Assembly: GCA_964019415.1 (NCBI GenBank)
Contig: OZ025878.1
Span: 3,972,512-4,036,511, forward strand
Direction of reading: 5' to 3'
DNA: 64,000 bases
Source: Ianthella basta
Lineage: Eukaryota; Porifera; Demospongiae; Verongiida; Ianthellidae
Under the pieces are notes generated by a model, which worked only from the letters and a program-made list of their open reading frames with translations, did no database searches and was not told where the DNA came from. Positions 22,531 through 64,000 of the stretch are shown here, piece by piece; positions within the stretch are counted from its first letter, which is position 1; every line of letters begins with the position of its first letter. Both the position numbers and the translations under genes were made by a program.

Positions 22531-23927
22531 TTTTCATCTGTTCAGACATTTTGGTAACCTGTGGCTGTGGCCACTCCATAAGTATATTGTGACTTGCATT
22601 TGTTTTACTCAAGCTTCTGCATAATGCAGCAGGTCTGTGGTGGGAGTTAAGGAGTATTTATAACTGGTATAGTGTGTTCATTGGTATAATCATGTGTTTG
22701 CTGGATATATTGGTATGTAAAATGGAGATTGTTGTGGATAATGATTATTGTTGCATGAGAGGCACACTGTGTCAGCAGCAGTGTCTAGGCATGCAAGTGA
22801 TGTAAATGTTTCTTTTGCAGTTGCATGGTTGGTGGTGAGGGCTCAGGATTTATATGTACGTATTTGTGCGTGTGTGTCTGTGGTACTTAGCCTCCATTCT
22901 ATACCTCATGCCCCAATGCCAATCCCTTCGTTCACTCATCTCTGTTGCTGTAGGTCTTTGTTGCACCGGTACCTTTTAACCACCGTTGCTAAATGTGATT
23001 AGTGCACATGAGACTGATTAGCAGATCAGCTACTGCACTATGGTTCCCTTATGATGTATGTGGGTTCTTGAACAACATTGTGTTCATGTTGTTTGGGGTA
23101 GTATGCACAAGGTTTCAGCCTCTGACTGACATTCATTGCTCCATTGATTTTGGAGGTAAGGTTTATCACCATACCATATTAGCGCACAGCTGTAGATTCT
23201 GTCCATTATAGTAGAGGTCTATTGAATTCATACTGCATAAATTCCGAACACAGTGTAAGGCAGTCCTAATGATGGAATTAATTACGTAGATGCCATTACA
23301 GTAGCTGTGCCTATTGATGCATCTCTTTACATATGGTATCAAGGAGGAGCATATGGGTTGGGAGCATAAGGAAAAAGAATATGATCATGATTTGCTTAAT
23401 CGTCCATATATCAATCCATGACCTTATCCTCCTCCTTGCTATTATATGGAGATTTGCAGGAAGTTCGATACAATGCCCTTTCACTTTGGACAAGCCTCTC
23501 AGCTGGACCTACCTGTTCTATCACTCAAAGAAAGCTCATACCTCTTTCCAATCTCTCTATTCACTAGAACCATTCACCTACTTTAGCTATACACACTGCT
23601 AGACTTTCCCTATTCCAGACTGTCTTGATCACGACTCTACTGGCTGTTGATTGCTTGCACTTGCACATGCTGAAGAACACCATCAACAGCTATTCCTCAA
23701 CCACAGTTTTAGGCACACTGTGATACAAAGTGTCCTGCTGGAGCCCACCTTCTTGAGAGGAGTTCCTGCTAGCTGAAATCAGGCTGTATACCATTTAATA
23801 TCTAAATCTGCAAAGTTACCAGAGATGCTGGTAGCTACATACGTAGCTAGCTAGCTATAATGACTCTTTTTGTTCCACCTAGCTAAATGTTGCTAGATTA
23901 AAAGATAATTGCTGCGTAGAAATGGTT
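22531..23927. other. Intergenic, no gene recognised
   Basis: Several frames of 60-89 codons (for example 22748-23002 and 23333-23602), but without recognisable domains, conserved codon pattern or splice-compatible neighbours. Confidence 0.35.
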
Positions 23928-24202
23928 GAGAAGGAAAGGATAATAAGCATAAGCACAGCAAGGCCCAATGGAAGAAGCTACGTCTGAAGACCTTAAAGGC
24001 AACCTGTCGAAACAAGTCACGATCGGCGGCGTTACTGTCCGTAGACCTTTGAAATGACTTTGGGCTGCAAAGAAAGTGGCGCCGCTGGGAATCGAACCCA
24101 GGACATCTGGCTTTAGCTGCAGACAGGTTGCCTTTAAGGTCTTCGGACGTAGCCCCTTCCATCAGGCCTTGCTGTGCTTATGCTTATTATCCTTTCCTTC
24201 TC
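23928..24202. repeat. Foldback element with tRNA-like 3' half
   Basis: The left arm 23928-24008 and right arm 24122-24202 are inverted copies of about 81 bp with few mismatches (GAGAAGGAAAGGATAATAAG with CTTATTATCCTTTCCTTCTC). Between and next to the arms, read on the minus strand, is TCCTGGGTTCGATTCCCAG followed by CGGCGCCA. This is a perfect tRNA T-arm (CTGGG/CCCAG) and polymerase III B box, ending like an acceptor stem. No matching 5' tRNA half is seen, so this is a tRNA-derived fragment or SINE head captured in an inverted-repeat element. Confidence 0.7.
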
Positions 24203-28240
<4,038 letters not shown>

Positions 28241-28565
28241 GCTACTTATATCTACTCTGGCCTATAACCATACGTGGTGTCACTTGGGTGCACACAGTCT
28301 GAACCTGCTGAACATCTGCACTCATGCTCCATAGTACCCCCCACTGCCTCTGCGTGTGCCATATACAGCAATGTCATGCACACTTTTGGACACATGTGAT
28401 TAATGAATCATCTCTCTCAACTGATCAACATCTACAACAATAATACTGCACTGATGCTATGCTAGTGTCTGCTATAAATGAATAGGTCCTATTGTACTGT
28501 TTCTAGTTCTGCTAACACAACTCAGGTTTAGTATTATGATCAGTTGCATTAATGTGATCCAGGTA

Positions 28566-54316
<25,751 letters not shown>

Positions 54317-54380
54317 CTTGTCTGTTACTGCCTTCGTACTAGCTACTAGAGCTACTACGATGCCGCTCTCACTCGCATTC

Positions 54381-54390
54381 CTCTTTTATA
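54381..54390 (-). promoter_or_regulatory. TATA box of gene B
   Basis: TATAAAAGAG on the minus strand, ending 65 bp upstream of the ATG. With initiation about 30 bp downstream, the 5' UTR would be about 35-40 nt. Confidence 0.65.
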
Positions 54391-56399
54391 CTCGTTCAGC
54401 TCTTGTGCGTCATATTTTAGCTGTACCAAAATTCTGCCCAGTGACGTAAGCAGTGATGTGCCCGCTGACCAATCAATGCTGAGGTCACTACTCCCATCAG
54501 TAACCGACTCGTAGACTTGTATCCAAAGCACATCTGCTGTCGCAGAGTAAGGAATACACTTCCCTTACCTTTTGTGTGCATTTCCACATCATTATTTTCA
54601 TTGATTTATGGTATTGGCAAAATAATTATTGTAACAGATAAGGTTGTGTGCTCCATTGCCTGAGATTTCCCTACTAACAGTTCGAAGTGCCTGGGTGGCA
54701 GTCAGGCACATGGTCCACTGAGTAACTGGTTCACATTCAGTTGGACTCGTTGTTGCATGGTGTTGTTGTTGTGTTGTTTCTGTCCAGTTGGAGAGAGGGA
54801 GACTATACACATTCATCCACCATTAAATCTGTCCATTGCAGATCTTGAACTCGTAGTGAACCCCAACCCAAGTGCTCACTGTCAGAAAATGTTTCCTGTC
54901 GGCATAGTCTATGCTGTCAGTAGTGTGCATCTTTACTTTGCCCTGCCTATATCCATAACATAGGTTAACTATCGTACCTTGACAGTCATATTCATCAGTA
55001 GCTTAGTCTACTTACGACAGATCCTATCTTCTTACACTTCCCATTTGACACAACTTACACCCACCCACCACCCCCTAGGATACCCACCCCCACACTATGC
55101 TAAACATCCTGTAGTGCCACCCCTGTCCTACATCCACACACTTCAATCTATCCTCACACAATTCCCCATCCCATACCCCACCTTCCTCACTTATACCCCC
55201 CATACCCACTCCTTATGCACTATAGCCTCACACCAATTATTCTACCCTTTACTATCACCCGTCAGAGAAGCCAACAAGGTAACATGGGAAAGTAACCTTA
55301 CCAGAGCAGTTGGGTGTGAGTGCATAATCAAATAACCTCTCTCAGGGGCACACAAGCCAGACCAGTAGCCTGCAGACCATCTACCATATTTATCTTACAC
55401 ACACATCAAAGTATGCAAGTGGGAGACAGAGGAATTGTTTTGCCTTTCAAGTTCACTTAGCTATTGTTGGTGCATGCTTGCACAATGTACTATTGTGACA
55501 TGTTGATTGATTGGGACTAAATGCTTTCACTGACAATGGCAAAGAACTGTTAAGACAGCATAGAAGTTATTATAGAATATTATATTACCCGCTAATTGTG
55601 CTTTCCATGTCAAATACAGGCTGGTTCTGCAGTGTTCTCTTCACTGTGATACCATTGAGTGACGACAGCGCAACTTGACAGGGATACTTCTGCATTCTGG
55701 TGTTAACAGCAGTACAATCTGTGCCAGTACTGATCATTCTACTTGGACACTTAAACATGTCCCCACTATCTCAGGCAGGTGTCTCTAAGTAGGGAATAGT
55801 CAAGGTGGTCATTCAAGAGGACTATAAGACTTGCATTGTCAATAGTGGCCTGCTCACCACAACTTGGACATACGCATATACACCCATGCTTAGGCCTATA
55901 ATTTTAGCCTAAGGTATTTATATTATCCATATTGGTTAAATCATGTGGGAATTTGGTCAGCAGATAAACAATTAATATAAGATGCCTGCTGCTGTAGTTT
56001 CAGACAGCTAAATTTACAGTATATAACATCGTCCTGCACAAAATGGGAGATTATTTAAAGTGCACAAGCAAAGATTGTGGTTCAACTGGCTAATTATGAC
56101 TACAGAAATATCTGAATTGATGCACCTGGTTTCACTTGTTGCTGCTGCTCTTCCTTTCCTTGCTTCTGACATTGTCATGTGCACAATACCAAACTTTCAA
56201 TTATACTTTTGCTACACTGTCGCCAGTTGGCTGTTAACACTCAGTATGATATCCCATCCATATTTGACGTGTGAGATTCTTAACATATTTTATTTATTGT
56301 TAATGCTTTGATATATTTTGTACTTGCATACAAATTGACTCAATGTCATATGTTGGAAAATTGGCTTAAATAGTTTGATAGAGGCACACAGCTGCTTTG

Positions 56400-56700
56400 G
56401 TAGATTCAAACAGGAAGTGAATGAGCGATACTGCAACTTCAAAAAGGCAGTTACAGGCTGTTTTGACCCAAGAGTCTTTGTAAACTACTTAAAGAGTGAA
56501 GACTGTAGAGAGTGACTGGTATAAATAAAGAACAGATGACAACTGGTAACAAGTATTGAGGTAGAAAACTGATTGAATAAAATGAGGCACAAAGGGGAGA
56601 CACTGAAGCATTCACTAATCTGCAAAACTACTTTTTCTATAGCTCTTTTTGAAGCTGCAGTATTGCTACTTCATGTACTTCCTGTTCGAATTGTCTATTT
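56400..56700. repeat. Foldback element, about 300 bp
   Basis: The left part at about 56405-56450 (TTCAAACAGGAAGTGAATGA, then TACTGCAACTTCAAAAA) is the near reverse complement of about 56645-56700 (TTTTTGAAGCTGCAGTA, then ACTTCCTGTTCGAA). Inside the left arm is a decayed GACCCAAGAGTCTTTG hairpin like that at 27880. Confidence 0.65.
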
Positions 56701-58354
56701 AGTTGGCCTCAATAATTCTAGGTTACAAGTCTACATTTTCCAATAACAATTGTGACCTGTGCAGGAGTTCGTTCACCACAGGGATATTTTACACGTACAC
56801 AACATAAAGGGCCTTGTACCCTATCTCACCTAGGCAAACACCTGTATGTAACACACATAAACAGCAAGGTTCGTTAGAAGTTAATAATAAATATTATAAC
56901 AGTTTATAGCAGATTACATGTGTTGTTTGCCTACATACACCATACATCTGGCTGAAATTACATGTTACATTCCAAATGGGGTCTGGGAACGACTACCACA
57001 CCCAAAGCTCTCATTTTCACGAGATTTCACTTTTGTGAATCAGTTGTTTTCATTTTTTCAGGCATATACATATCAATTATGAATCAGGTACACATGTGCA
57101 CTGCCTGTGATACAATACATACATGAGAGGACCTTTCATGAATCAGTCACTTCTTCATATTTCTTGACTGTACTCAGACATGAGTACGTGGCAAGAATAT
57201 GGCTAGCTGGCAAGGCACTATTGACATGATTGTATGCCTCAGTTCAGCTAAGTCTCACGCAGCCCACACACCCTTCTTGCCTCCATTTTTCCTATCTACC
57301 TGTAGATGAGGGTCTCCTCAAGAGCAATGCTGGTGCAAGAACTAGGATGCATCAAGTCATATATCAGAGAATACGGTAGCACTATACTATCTTCACTCTG
57401 AGAGTCTGAAATCCACTCTTATTTGGAACAATCTCTGTAGAGATTCTTTGTTTTCTGCTCTTGATGATTCATTTTGCCAACTCATGGAAAACAGTCTAGG
57501 AGGAACAATGCAGATAGAAAGAAGGTTGCAGTGAATGGGGAGAAACTGTAGGCTTTGAAACAATGAGATTTTGCCATCAGGACTCTGCACTCTAACTGCT
57601 TAGAACAGAATTAAACAGGCACACCAAAGAAGACAGCACCAATAGTACTGGTACTCTGACGAGTTATGTTTAATTGCAACATTGGCATGGTTCTGCTTTG
57701 GGCCTAAGGAAATAAACAACAAATTGTGTACACAGTATCTATGACACACTGTAGAATAAAGTACTGTAGTCTAATATGAACTTTAGTGATGTTTAGAAAT
57801 TTTCACACAGAGGTGATTTCACGTGTATCCACAATAATTTATCATAGCACCTTCCGTTTACAAGAAAACACCTGAAACAATAATTATTTTGAAAATGTTG
57901 CTTTTTACAATTCACACTTTATCCAAAGTGGACATTTGAACTGTAGTAATATTGTAGCCATGTTGACAGGCAGTAAGATCTGTTGGTCTTTGGAGCTACT
58001 GTACTTTACTGAAGATTTGTCATGTTACCATGGCAACTGGGTGATATCTGAAGATCTAGTGATAAATGTTATATCTCACACTTGGATTGGCATAAAATGT
58101 AATAATCATGTAGTATGTTAGGGAGGTCTATTCCCAAATATTTAACATATCTATATAATTATCATAAAAATGTGAACCAAATACTTGCACATTACCATTG
58201 TAAATGGGGTCTTAATTCTTGGCTGCACAGTGATTGTAGGTAGATTATACACACTTCATCTTTCATTCCCAAGATGGATGCATGAAATGATTATTAAGAA
58301 CTAATATTCAGGGTATGGTGTCATACAACCTTCCAAAATGCAGGTTTCCACTGG
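56701..58354. other. Intergenic, nothing recognised
   Basis: AT-rich DNA with only short frames on both strands. Confidence 0.4.
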
Positions 58355-58683
58355 AATATCTACTCTGGCCTATAACCATACATGGTGTCCACTTGGGTGC
58401 ACACAGTCTGAACCTGCTGAACATCTGCACTCATGCTCCATAGTGCCCCACTTCCTCTGCATGCAGTGTGCCAGCACCATACAGCAATGTCATGCACACC
58501 TTTGGACACACGCGATTAATGAATCATCTCTCTCAACTGATCGACATCTACCACAGCAATACTGCACTGATGCTATGCTAGTGTCTGCTATAAATGGATA
58601 GGTCCTATATTGTACTGTTTCTAGTTCTGCTAACACAACTCAGGTTTAGTATTATGATCTGTTGCATTCATGTGATCCAGGTA

Positions 58684-60959
58684 TCAATTGCACTGGGAGG
58701 TAAACATCTCGTACTTGTAATCCGGGTCAAAGAGGCCGCTCACAATGTATTCATCGTAGGTTCCTTGAATAACTGGGTCAGACAGGGAGGTAACTTCGTA
58801 CAGCAGCCCACCCTGGGAGTTACCAGAATACAGACACATCTGACTTTTCAGGTCCCAAGTGCGGGGAGACTTCCAAGCAAAGAACCTCCTTGTGCTGCCA
58901 TCTGAAGCACTGACAGTGACAGCATAGTGTCTTGGATTAGGAGGAATCTTGTCCTCTGCTGTCACAGTGTACCTCTCCGCCTCCACTTCGACATTCCAAA
59001 ACTGCCCTATACCATTGCAGGAATAAAGACAAATGGCATAAGGCACTCTATGAACAGTATCAGTTGCCACAATATTATGTGTAAGTTCTAATTTCACGAG
59101 ATTATATGTATCTTATTATAATGGAGCTAGGCCGATTTTTTGTCTGCACTAATCTCGGGAACCGTGCGTAGGGTTAGCAGCTAACGCGGTCTGAATGTCG
59201 AAGCGCTATCCGGAGGGTGTCTTCGGCTGGGTTTGTCTGCGAAAGCTTGCGAAATGAAGGTTTTGCGCCAACTCGCCATACGTTACTATGGGACGCCATT
59301 TTTGTTTTACGGAGGAAAGCGAAGTAGATTACGGAATTCGAAGCTAATTCCTTTGTTACACAACTCCTCCTGGGAAGATGGTGCGACGGCTTCTTTGCTA
59401 TAGTTTTAGCACAATGTAGAAGGCTGTGGGTGATATAAGCTATATAGCGGAAAGCGCCGTCTTACGCGAGTGAAAGCGGCTCGATGGCGAAAGGATGGGC
59501 TCAAGTTATGCGGTTACAGGGTTGCGCAATAATCTCATGACGTCATCGTAATGCGTTGCTTCCCACAAAGCAATTTGCAACCGTTGCAGTGCGCATATGC
59601 CGAACATTAAGGGCAACACCGAACTAACCAAGAAGTCAAGGCATTCAGAGATGATGAGAGCTCTTAGGAACCAACGACAACTGTCAGAACTCCAAGACCA
59701 TCACTCAACCTTCACTCACAGGAGTCAGCTCCAGGGGAAAAGCAAGAGCCAGCTAAAGGGGAGCCAGCTCAAAGGACCAACCAGGAGTCAACTCATGACA
59801 ACCAAGAATCAGCTCAAAGGGGCCATCATGAGTCAGTTTTGTTTAATTTGGAGGGCAATACAGGACACTTGACCTTGCAGAAGGTGATTCATGGTGGAAG
59901 AGGAGTCAGCTGCATGCAACTCTCTATAGCTAACTGCAACTGCAGCATCTATAGCTATCACTCAGTAGCCAGGTTTGGAAGTGCTTTGCATCAGAAGCAC
60001 TGGCATCGGAAGCACCTGCGTTGGGCGCTGGAGCAGAGGAGGGCGCCGAAGGCACCCTTCTCTGCTAGTAATCATAATAATAGTACATTGGACAACATTT
60101 CCACAATGTGTAGCCATTATTCAGAGGTACAGCTATACATTGCAACTTGCATAAAATGTGATGTGACACAAGCAGCCATTTGTCCCACAGACTTAAAGTC
60201 TTGTACAAACCACAGAGGCAAACAGTAACTTACCAAATACAGAATGGCAAGAAATTTGGTTGGAATTCATTTTGGTGGATTGCTCGATTTTATGGCATTT
60301 GGCGGATTTCACTTTGGCAGTTGGGCAAGCCACATATTTGATATCATGTAAGAACTGGTAGTTTGAAATATTGGTGAATTGCTCTCATTATCACAAATCC
60401 ACCGGATTAAGTTTCCCACATGAGCAATGATGCATGTCATCATTTCTCAGACACATGCTAACAATACACTTACCAATAAGACCATGGGAAGTTGGACGCA
60501 GACTGAATCCTCTGGCAACAACAAACTTGATCATTGCCTGTTCTCTGCGGACTTCACAAATTACCCACATGACCAAATCAGTGTTTTCACAGTTTGGAAC
60601 AGCAATTCGGACTCTGTTTGTGCGACGTGTCACACTAACACCATTTTGATTGTACACTGTCACAACTTGTCCTCCTACCCTTGCAGTACACCCTTCCCGA
60701 TCTACTTCAATCTGCTGACACGTTCCATTGTTGTCCTCTGCAAGAACACCTATCTTGCTGATGAAGTTACCATTGGATGGGATGATCATTGGAGAATACA
60801 GAGCATTAACAGAGACGCAGGTGTCTGAAATTAGGTTGAAATTTTGGTTGGGGCTTCCAAGGACTTCGTAGCACAGAGATAATTTACTTCCATCTTCATC
60901 AATAATCACTGGCACTTCATACAGTGGGTCTCCAATGATGGTGTCATTGCACCTGAGTG
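58684..60959 (-). CDS. Gene B': duplicate of gene B's C-terminal domain (exons 60959-60474 and 59006-58684)
   Basis: The exons hold 162 and 107 codons plus the TGA stop. They are open throughout and carry the same motifs as gene B: GDPLYEVPV with Asp-Pro at 60930-60925, HGLIGQFWNVEV, and YDEYIVSGLFD. About ten residues differ from gene B over about 265. The acceptor of the first exon is at a slightly different place (LRCND instead of TTIRCND). No EGF or Calx-beta exon is found between 60960 and 64000. It is therefore either the end of a gene that starts outside the window or a duplicated gene end without its own start. Intact frames favour recent duplication or continued use. Confidence 0.65.
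59107..60070 (+). mobile_element. Unnamed mobile element, copy 2 (in gene B' intron)
   Basis: Compared with the empty intron at 29000 in gene B, about 0.96 kb is inserted here, between TATATGTA on the left and TAATCATA on the right, possibly at a TA. The insertion holds a plus-strand frame 59597-59872 (MPNIKGNTELTKKSRHSEMM, then GGAGTCAGCTC-type Gln/Leu/Lys repeats). It also holds a CpG-rich upstream part and a tail with TGGCATCGGAAGCACC, all shared with copy 1 at 7300-8351. No transposase domain recognised. Confidence 0.65.
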
Positions 60960-61295
60960 CTGGAATTGGAGAAATGTAAAGGGACAGAAAAAAGTAACTG
61001 ACTGCTGCAGTGGAATGAGCAATCTGTCAAATTTAGGGATAGATTTCATATCAACTACTATCAAGCATTGATGATACGCTATGACTGCATGCAGCTCAGC
61101 ATTTCATCCACTCTGCTGTACATATCTATTAGCACCAACTATTGTAAGCATACACATCACAATGACTCGCTGGTGGCTTTCTATGTATGGGTTCAAATTG
61201 GAAGGACAAGCTTAGAAGGTCAAGTTGTTAATTAATGTGCAGAGTGGCAATGCAGCCACAGGGCATATCAGTGATATAATTTCCTTGTAGCTTCA

Positions 61296-62511
61296 TGGGC
61301 CCAAGTGTCTAGCTAGCTAATCCCCCATATAGCTACTAGGAAATTAGGAATGCAGAGTGAACTCCACAGAAATGTGGTTTATTATGGTGTTGAGTTACTG
61401 TTGCTTGTTTCTATGCTTTTTCTGCTGGCCAATCCTAAATGCCTTTTAATTTAAAAGGAATTTTATACACTAGTTTGTACCATTTTTGCATATCCAAAGG
61501 ACTATGACTACATCAGATTAATACTTGCACTGACTAATACCCTTTCCTTAAATTAGATGAAGATTGTGCAGAACAGTGAGCACAATTAAGTCACTCTAGA
61601 TGAACCGGCTGCCGTGTTACCATAACGGTATATCAGACATCACACTCGTGACACCTATTTAGGAATGTACCTAATAAAAATGGCTACTCCTATCTTAATG
61701 TATTAGTGCGCTTCAGCGAAACTAGCCAAAACCATGGCGAAGAAGAACAATTGAAGGCCATGGAGAAGCTTTTATCAAAGAGTTAAGGACCACAATGTAT
61801 TCAAAGTCAACCTGGAGTACATGTAAGAAGAAAGCGTCGCATGTCGCTGTTACCCCATTTTGTCTTTTCATATTCTTATTCTTTATCCAACTGAATGTTT
61901 GCACACTCCTAGTGCAAGACACAGGACATCCTTGGACTTGAGTCACGTACCAGGACTCGTATACGAACCTGAAAGGTGAAGATCTGAGTGCCGGTGGCAA
62001 TCCAATTCATACAGCATTGGAGCGAGCGCGAAGTTTGTTGCCACCCATGTATTAAACATACCCAAATGACGCCATTTTGTTGCGTGTTACTTTAACAGAC
62101 GTCACCTTCGTGACATCTGGATACAGTGCGAGTATTAATCTAATGTAGATATAGTCCTTTGAATATGCAAAAAGTGTACAAACTAGTGTATAAAAAATCC
62201 TATAGAATTAAACGAGGTTTAGGAATGGCTGACAGAAAAGGCATAGAAACAAGCAAGAGTAACACAACACCTGATGAACCACATTTCTGTGAAGTTCGCT
62301 TTGCATTACTAATTTTCTTGTAGCTACATGGGACTATATAGATGCTGAACATTTGGGCCCATGTAGCTGTACAAGGAAATTAAGAATGCATAGTGAACTT
62401 CACAGAAATGTGGTTCATCAGGGTGTTGTGTTACTCTTGCTTGTTTATATGCTTTTTCTGCCAGCCATTCCTAAATCCCTTTTAATTGTAAAAGAATTTT
62501 TATGCACTAGT
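61296..62511. repeat. Composite foldback repeats, 61.3-62.5 kb
   Basis: The block at about 61340-61510 is the near reverse complement of about 62150-62330 (TTTTATACACTAGTTTGTAC with GTACAAACTAGTGTATAAAA). A second inverted pair, 62182-62335 with 62355-62511, is centred near 62345 (CACATTTCTGTGAAGTTC with GAACTTCACAGAAATGTG). A partial third copy is at about 63225-63330 and a fragment at 49405-49470. This is a multi-copy inverted-repeat family; no transposase seen. Confidence 0.7.
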
Positions 62512-63640
62512 TACCATTACAAGTTGTGCCCAAGCGCTTCCCCACTAATCGGAGCAAGAGTAACCCATTTCTGTACGTCTCTCCCGTGCGTGATGCTCTA
62601 AGGCATGGTGAGCAGCCTCTGAGAAAGTTCAGTGGCAAACCATTGCCAGACACAGGCTCAGTTCCTCACAATTACAAGACACTCATTAAAAATTTGTAGT
62701 TCACACCTCACTGCCTGCTAATTACTAGCATCTATTTTATTTACATTCAATTTTAGTCACCACTGTCGCATCATTAGCTGTCACATCATCAGCTATCACC
62801 CTCACACTTTAACCACTACACACTCTGTAAGCCATTACCACTGAAGAAGGCAGTCTTCTACCTACATACCAGCCAGCTCATCTATATAGGATAGCATGAG
62901 TGTGCTCTATGTGCTGCACAATCTTCTAAGTCAGGGTACTAGTCAGTGCAAGTAATAGCTAATCTGATGTAGCCACGGTCAATAATGCTGTAGAGGCTTA
63001 TAGCTGCATTGATAATCCACAAGTATCTAAAGTCTCAAGTACTAAAGTCCACCAAGTGTAAGTAGCCACCTCTCACCTCACTCATCTTGTGAGTGGTTGA
63101 CAACAACCTCCTGGTTGAAATGTCCTGCATTTGTTATGTCCACAGTTGTGTCCTGCTTAAAAATTTGTTACCAGTGGAGAAGCCAACTTTTTAAAATTTA
63201 AATAGATTCCTAATTGCCTTGCAGCTACATTGACCCAAATGAGTATGATTAGCGAGTTCCCTGTAGCTGCAAGGAAATTAGTAATGCAGAGTGAGCTGCA
63301 CAGAAATGTGGTTTATCGTACTTCTGAGTTAAGGTTTCTTGTGTCTAGGCATTATAGAAGGCATGAGTTGCAAGAAGTTGTCACACTAACAATTTGTTCT
63401 GGTTCAACACCCATCCACCTTGCATTGGTTTCTGTCATGGCTCTTCGCCCATACCTTCAACTGGTAAAGCAGTAGCTACTTAATGTTAGTGCGCTTCCTC
63501 TTGGCCATCGCTACTACAGCAGGGACTCCAATCAGTCACCATAACAATGTGCTGCATTTAATTGGTATCTATTGAACATATCATACCCTTCAGATGTCAA
63601 AGAATTCCCGTGTGTGACTTCCTGATCATGACCCGACATC
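62512..63640. other. No gene recognised, right flank
   Basis: AT-rich DNA with only short frames and part of the foldback family at 63225-63330. Confidence 0.4.
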
Positions 63641-63699
63641 AATTTGGTCCCGGCCTTTAGTCCAACCCAGCCTCTATTATAAAATCACTGCTTTGAATG

Positions 63700-63736
63700 A
63701 TCCCCAGCCCCACTTCCACAAAGTGGGGCTGGGGAT
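63700..63736. repeat. Perfect 16-bp hairpin
   Basis: ATCCCCAGCCCCACTT, a 5-nt spacer CCACA, then AAGTGGGGCTGGGGAT. It sits in a patch with repeated CCCAGC/CTTCTATT words (63640-63790), probably the centre of a small inverted-repeat element. Confidence 0.75.
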
Positions 63737-64000
63737 GACTGAGGCTACTCTGACCCCCAGCTCTTCTATTCGAACCCCAGTTTATACTTGAGCCTGGCTT
63801 CTATACAGACCAATACGATATATACACTAAAATTGGAAGTCTGCGTCACAGTAATCTGGGAAGTGACCTAAGGTGGTTGGCACCTTCAGCGCTAGACGAA
63901 ATGAGTCAACATAGACACTTCTGTACCTATGGAGTTTACACTGAGAGGTTACAGAATGCTCCCAACTGAAGAGGCAGTTTTTAATGGTTAATGCTCAAAT

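Larger units (their letters stand above)
54391..58354. other. Intergenic between gene B and gene B'
   Basis: No gene recognised. A C-rich stretch at about 55050-55230 gives a Pro/Thr-rich frame that looks like low complexity. One foldback element is listed separately. Confidence 0.4.

Noticed and set aside
24070-24120. A functional tRNA gene
   Set aside because: Only the T-arm and 3' acceptor half are present; no D-arm, no A box and no complementary 5' acceptor strand were found.
54979-55335. 118-codon Pro/Thr/Tyr-rich plus-strand frame
   Set aside because: C-rich low-complexity stretch without domain or splice context.

Overview
This window is animal nuclear DNA. Coding sequence is split into many short exons with GT..AG borders, introns are AT-rich, and there are long (GT)n and (ATC)n arrays and many decayed retroelements and foldback elements. 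The proteins point to a sponge, most likely a demosponge. Two genes combine a secreted extracellular architecture of Calx-beta or EGF modules with a C-terminal domain that I take to be the 'Wreath' domain of sponge aggregation factors. I do not name a species.

Layout. (1) 1-2458: no exon recognised; a retroelement remnant and a large foldback repeat. (2) 2459-17723, plus strand: gene A, open at its 5' end. It has 25 exons, all joined in phase 1, encoding one half plus eleven complete Calx-beta domains and the C-terminal domain, 1684 whole codons plus stop. (3) 17724-28565: a convergent intergenic region with three long dinucleotide arrays, a foldback element carrying a tRNA-like 3' half and a CpG-rich patch. 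(4) 54316 down to 28566, minus strand: gene B. It has a TATA box, a signal peptide exon, one Calx-beta domain fused to an EGF, a 7.3-kb intron full of LINE debris, an array of 18 further EGF exons (one carrying a 1-bp deletion) and the same C-terminal domain. (5) 54390-58683: intergenic, with one foldback element. (6) 60959 down to 58684, minus strand: gene B', a second and nearly identical copy of the last two exons of gene B, with about 1 kb of mobile DNA in its intron. (7) 61000-64000: foldback repeats, no gene recognised.

How they fit together. Genes A, B and B' share the C-terminal domain, intron phase and extracellular design, so I read the window as part of a clustered aggregation-factor-like family growing by duplication at three scales: single exons, multi-exon blocks of about 3.4 kb, and gene ends. 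Aggregation factors are the proteoglycan-like complexes that give sponges calcium-dependent, self/non-self-specific cell adhesion. Calx-beta repeats are expected to form calcium-binding arms and the C-terminal domain the central ring.

The most striking point is that the C-terminal domain matches, along its length, the C-terminal region of vertebrate inter-alpha-trypsin inhibitor heavy chains. The match includes an Asp-Pro at the site where those proteins are cut and linked to glycosaminoglycan. The EGF array in gene B is a second unusual point. All coordinates and splice sites were read by eye; no database search was possible.
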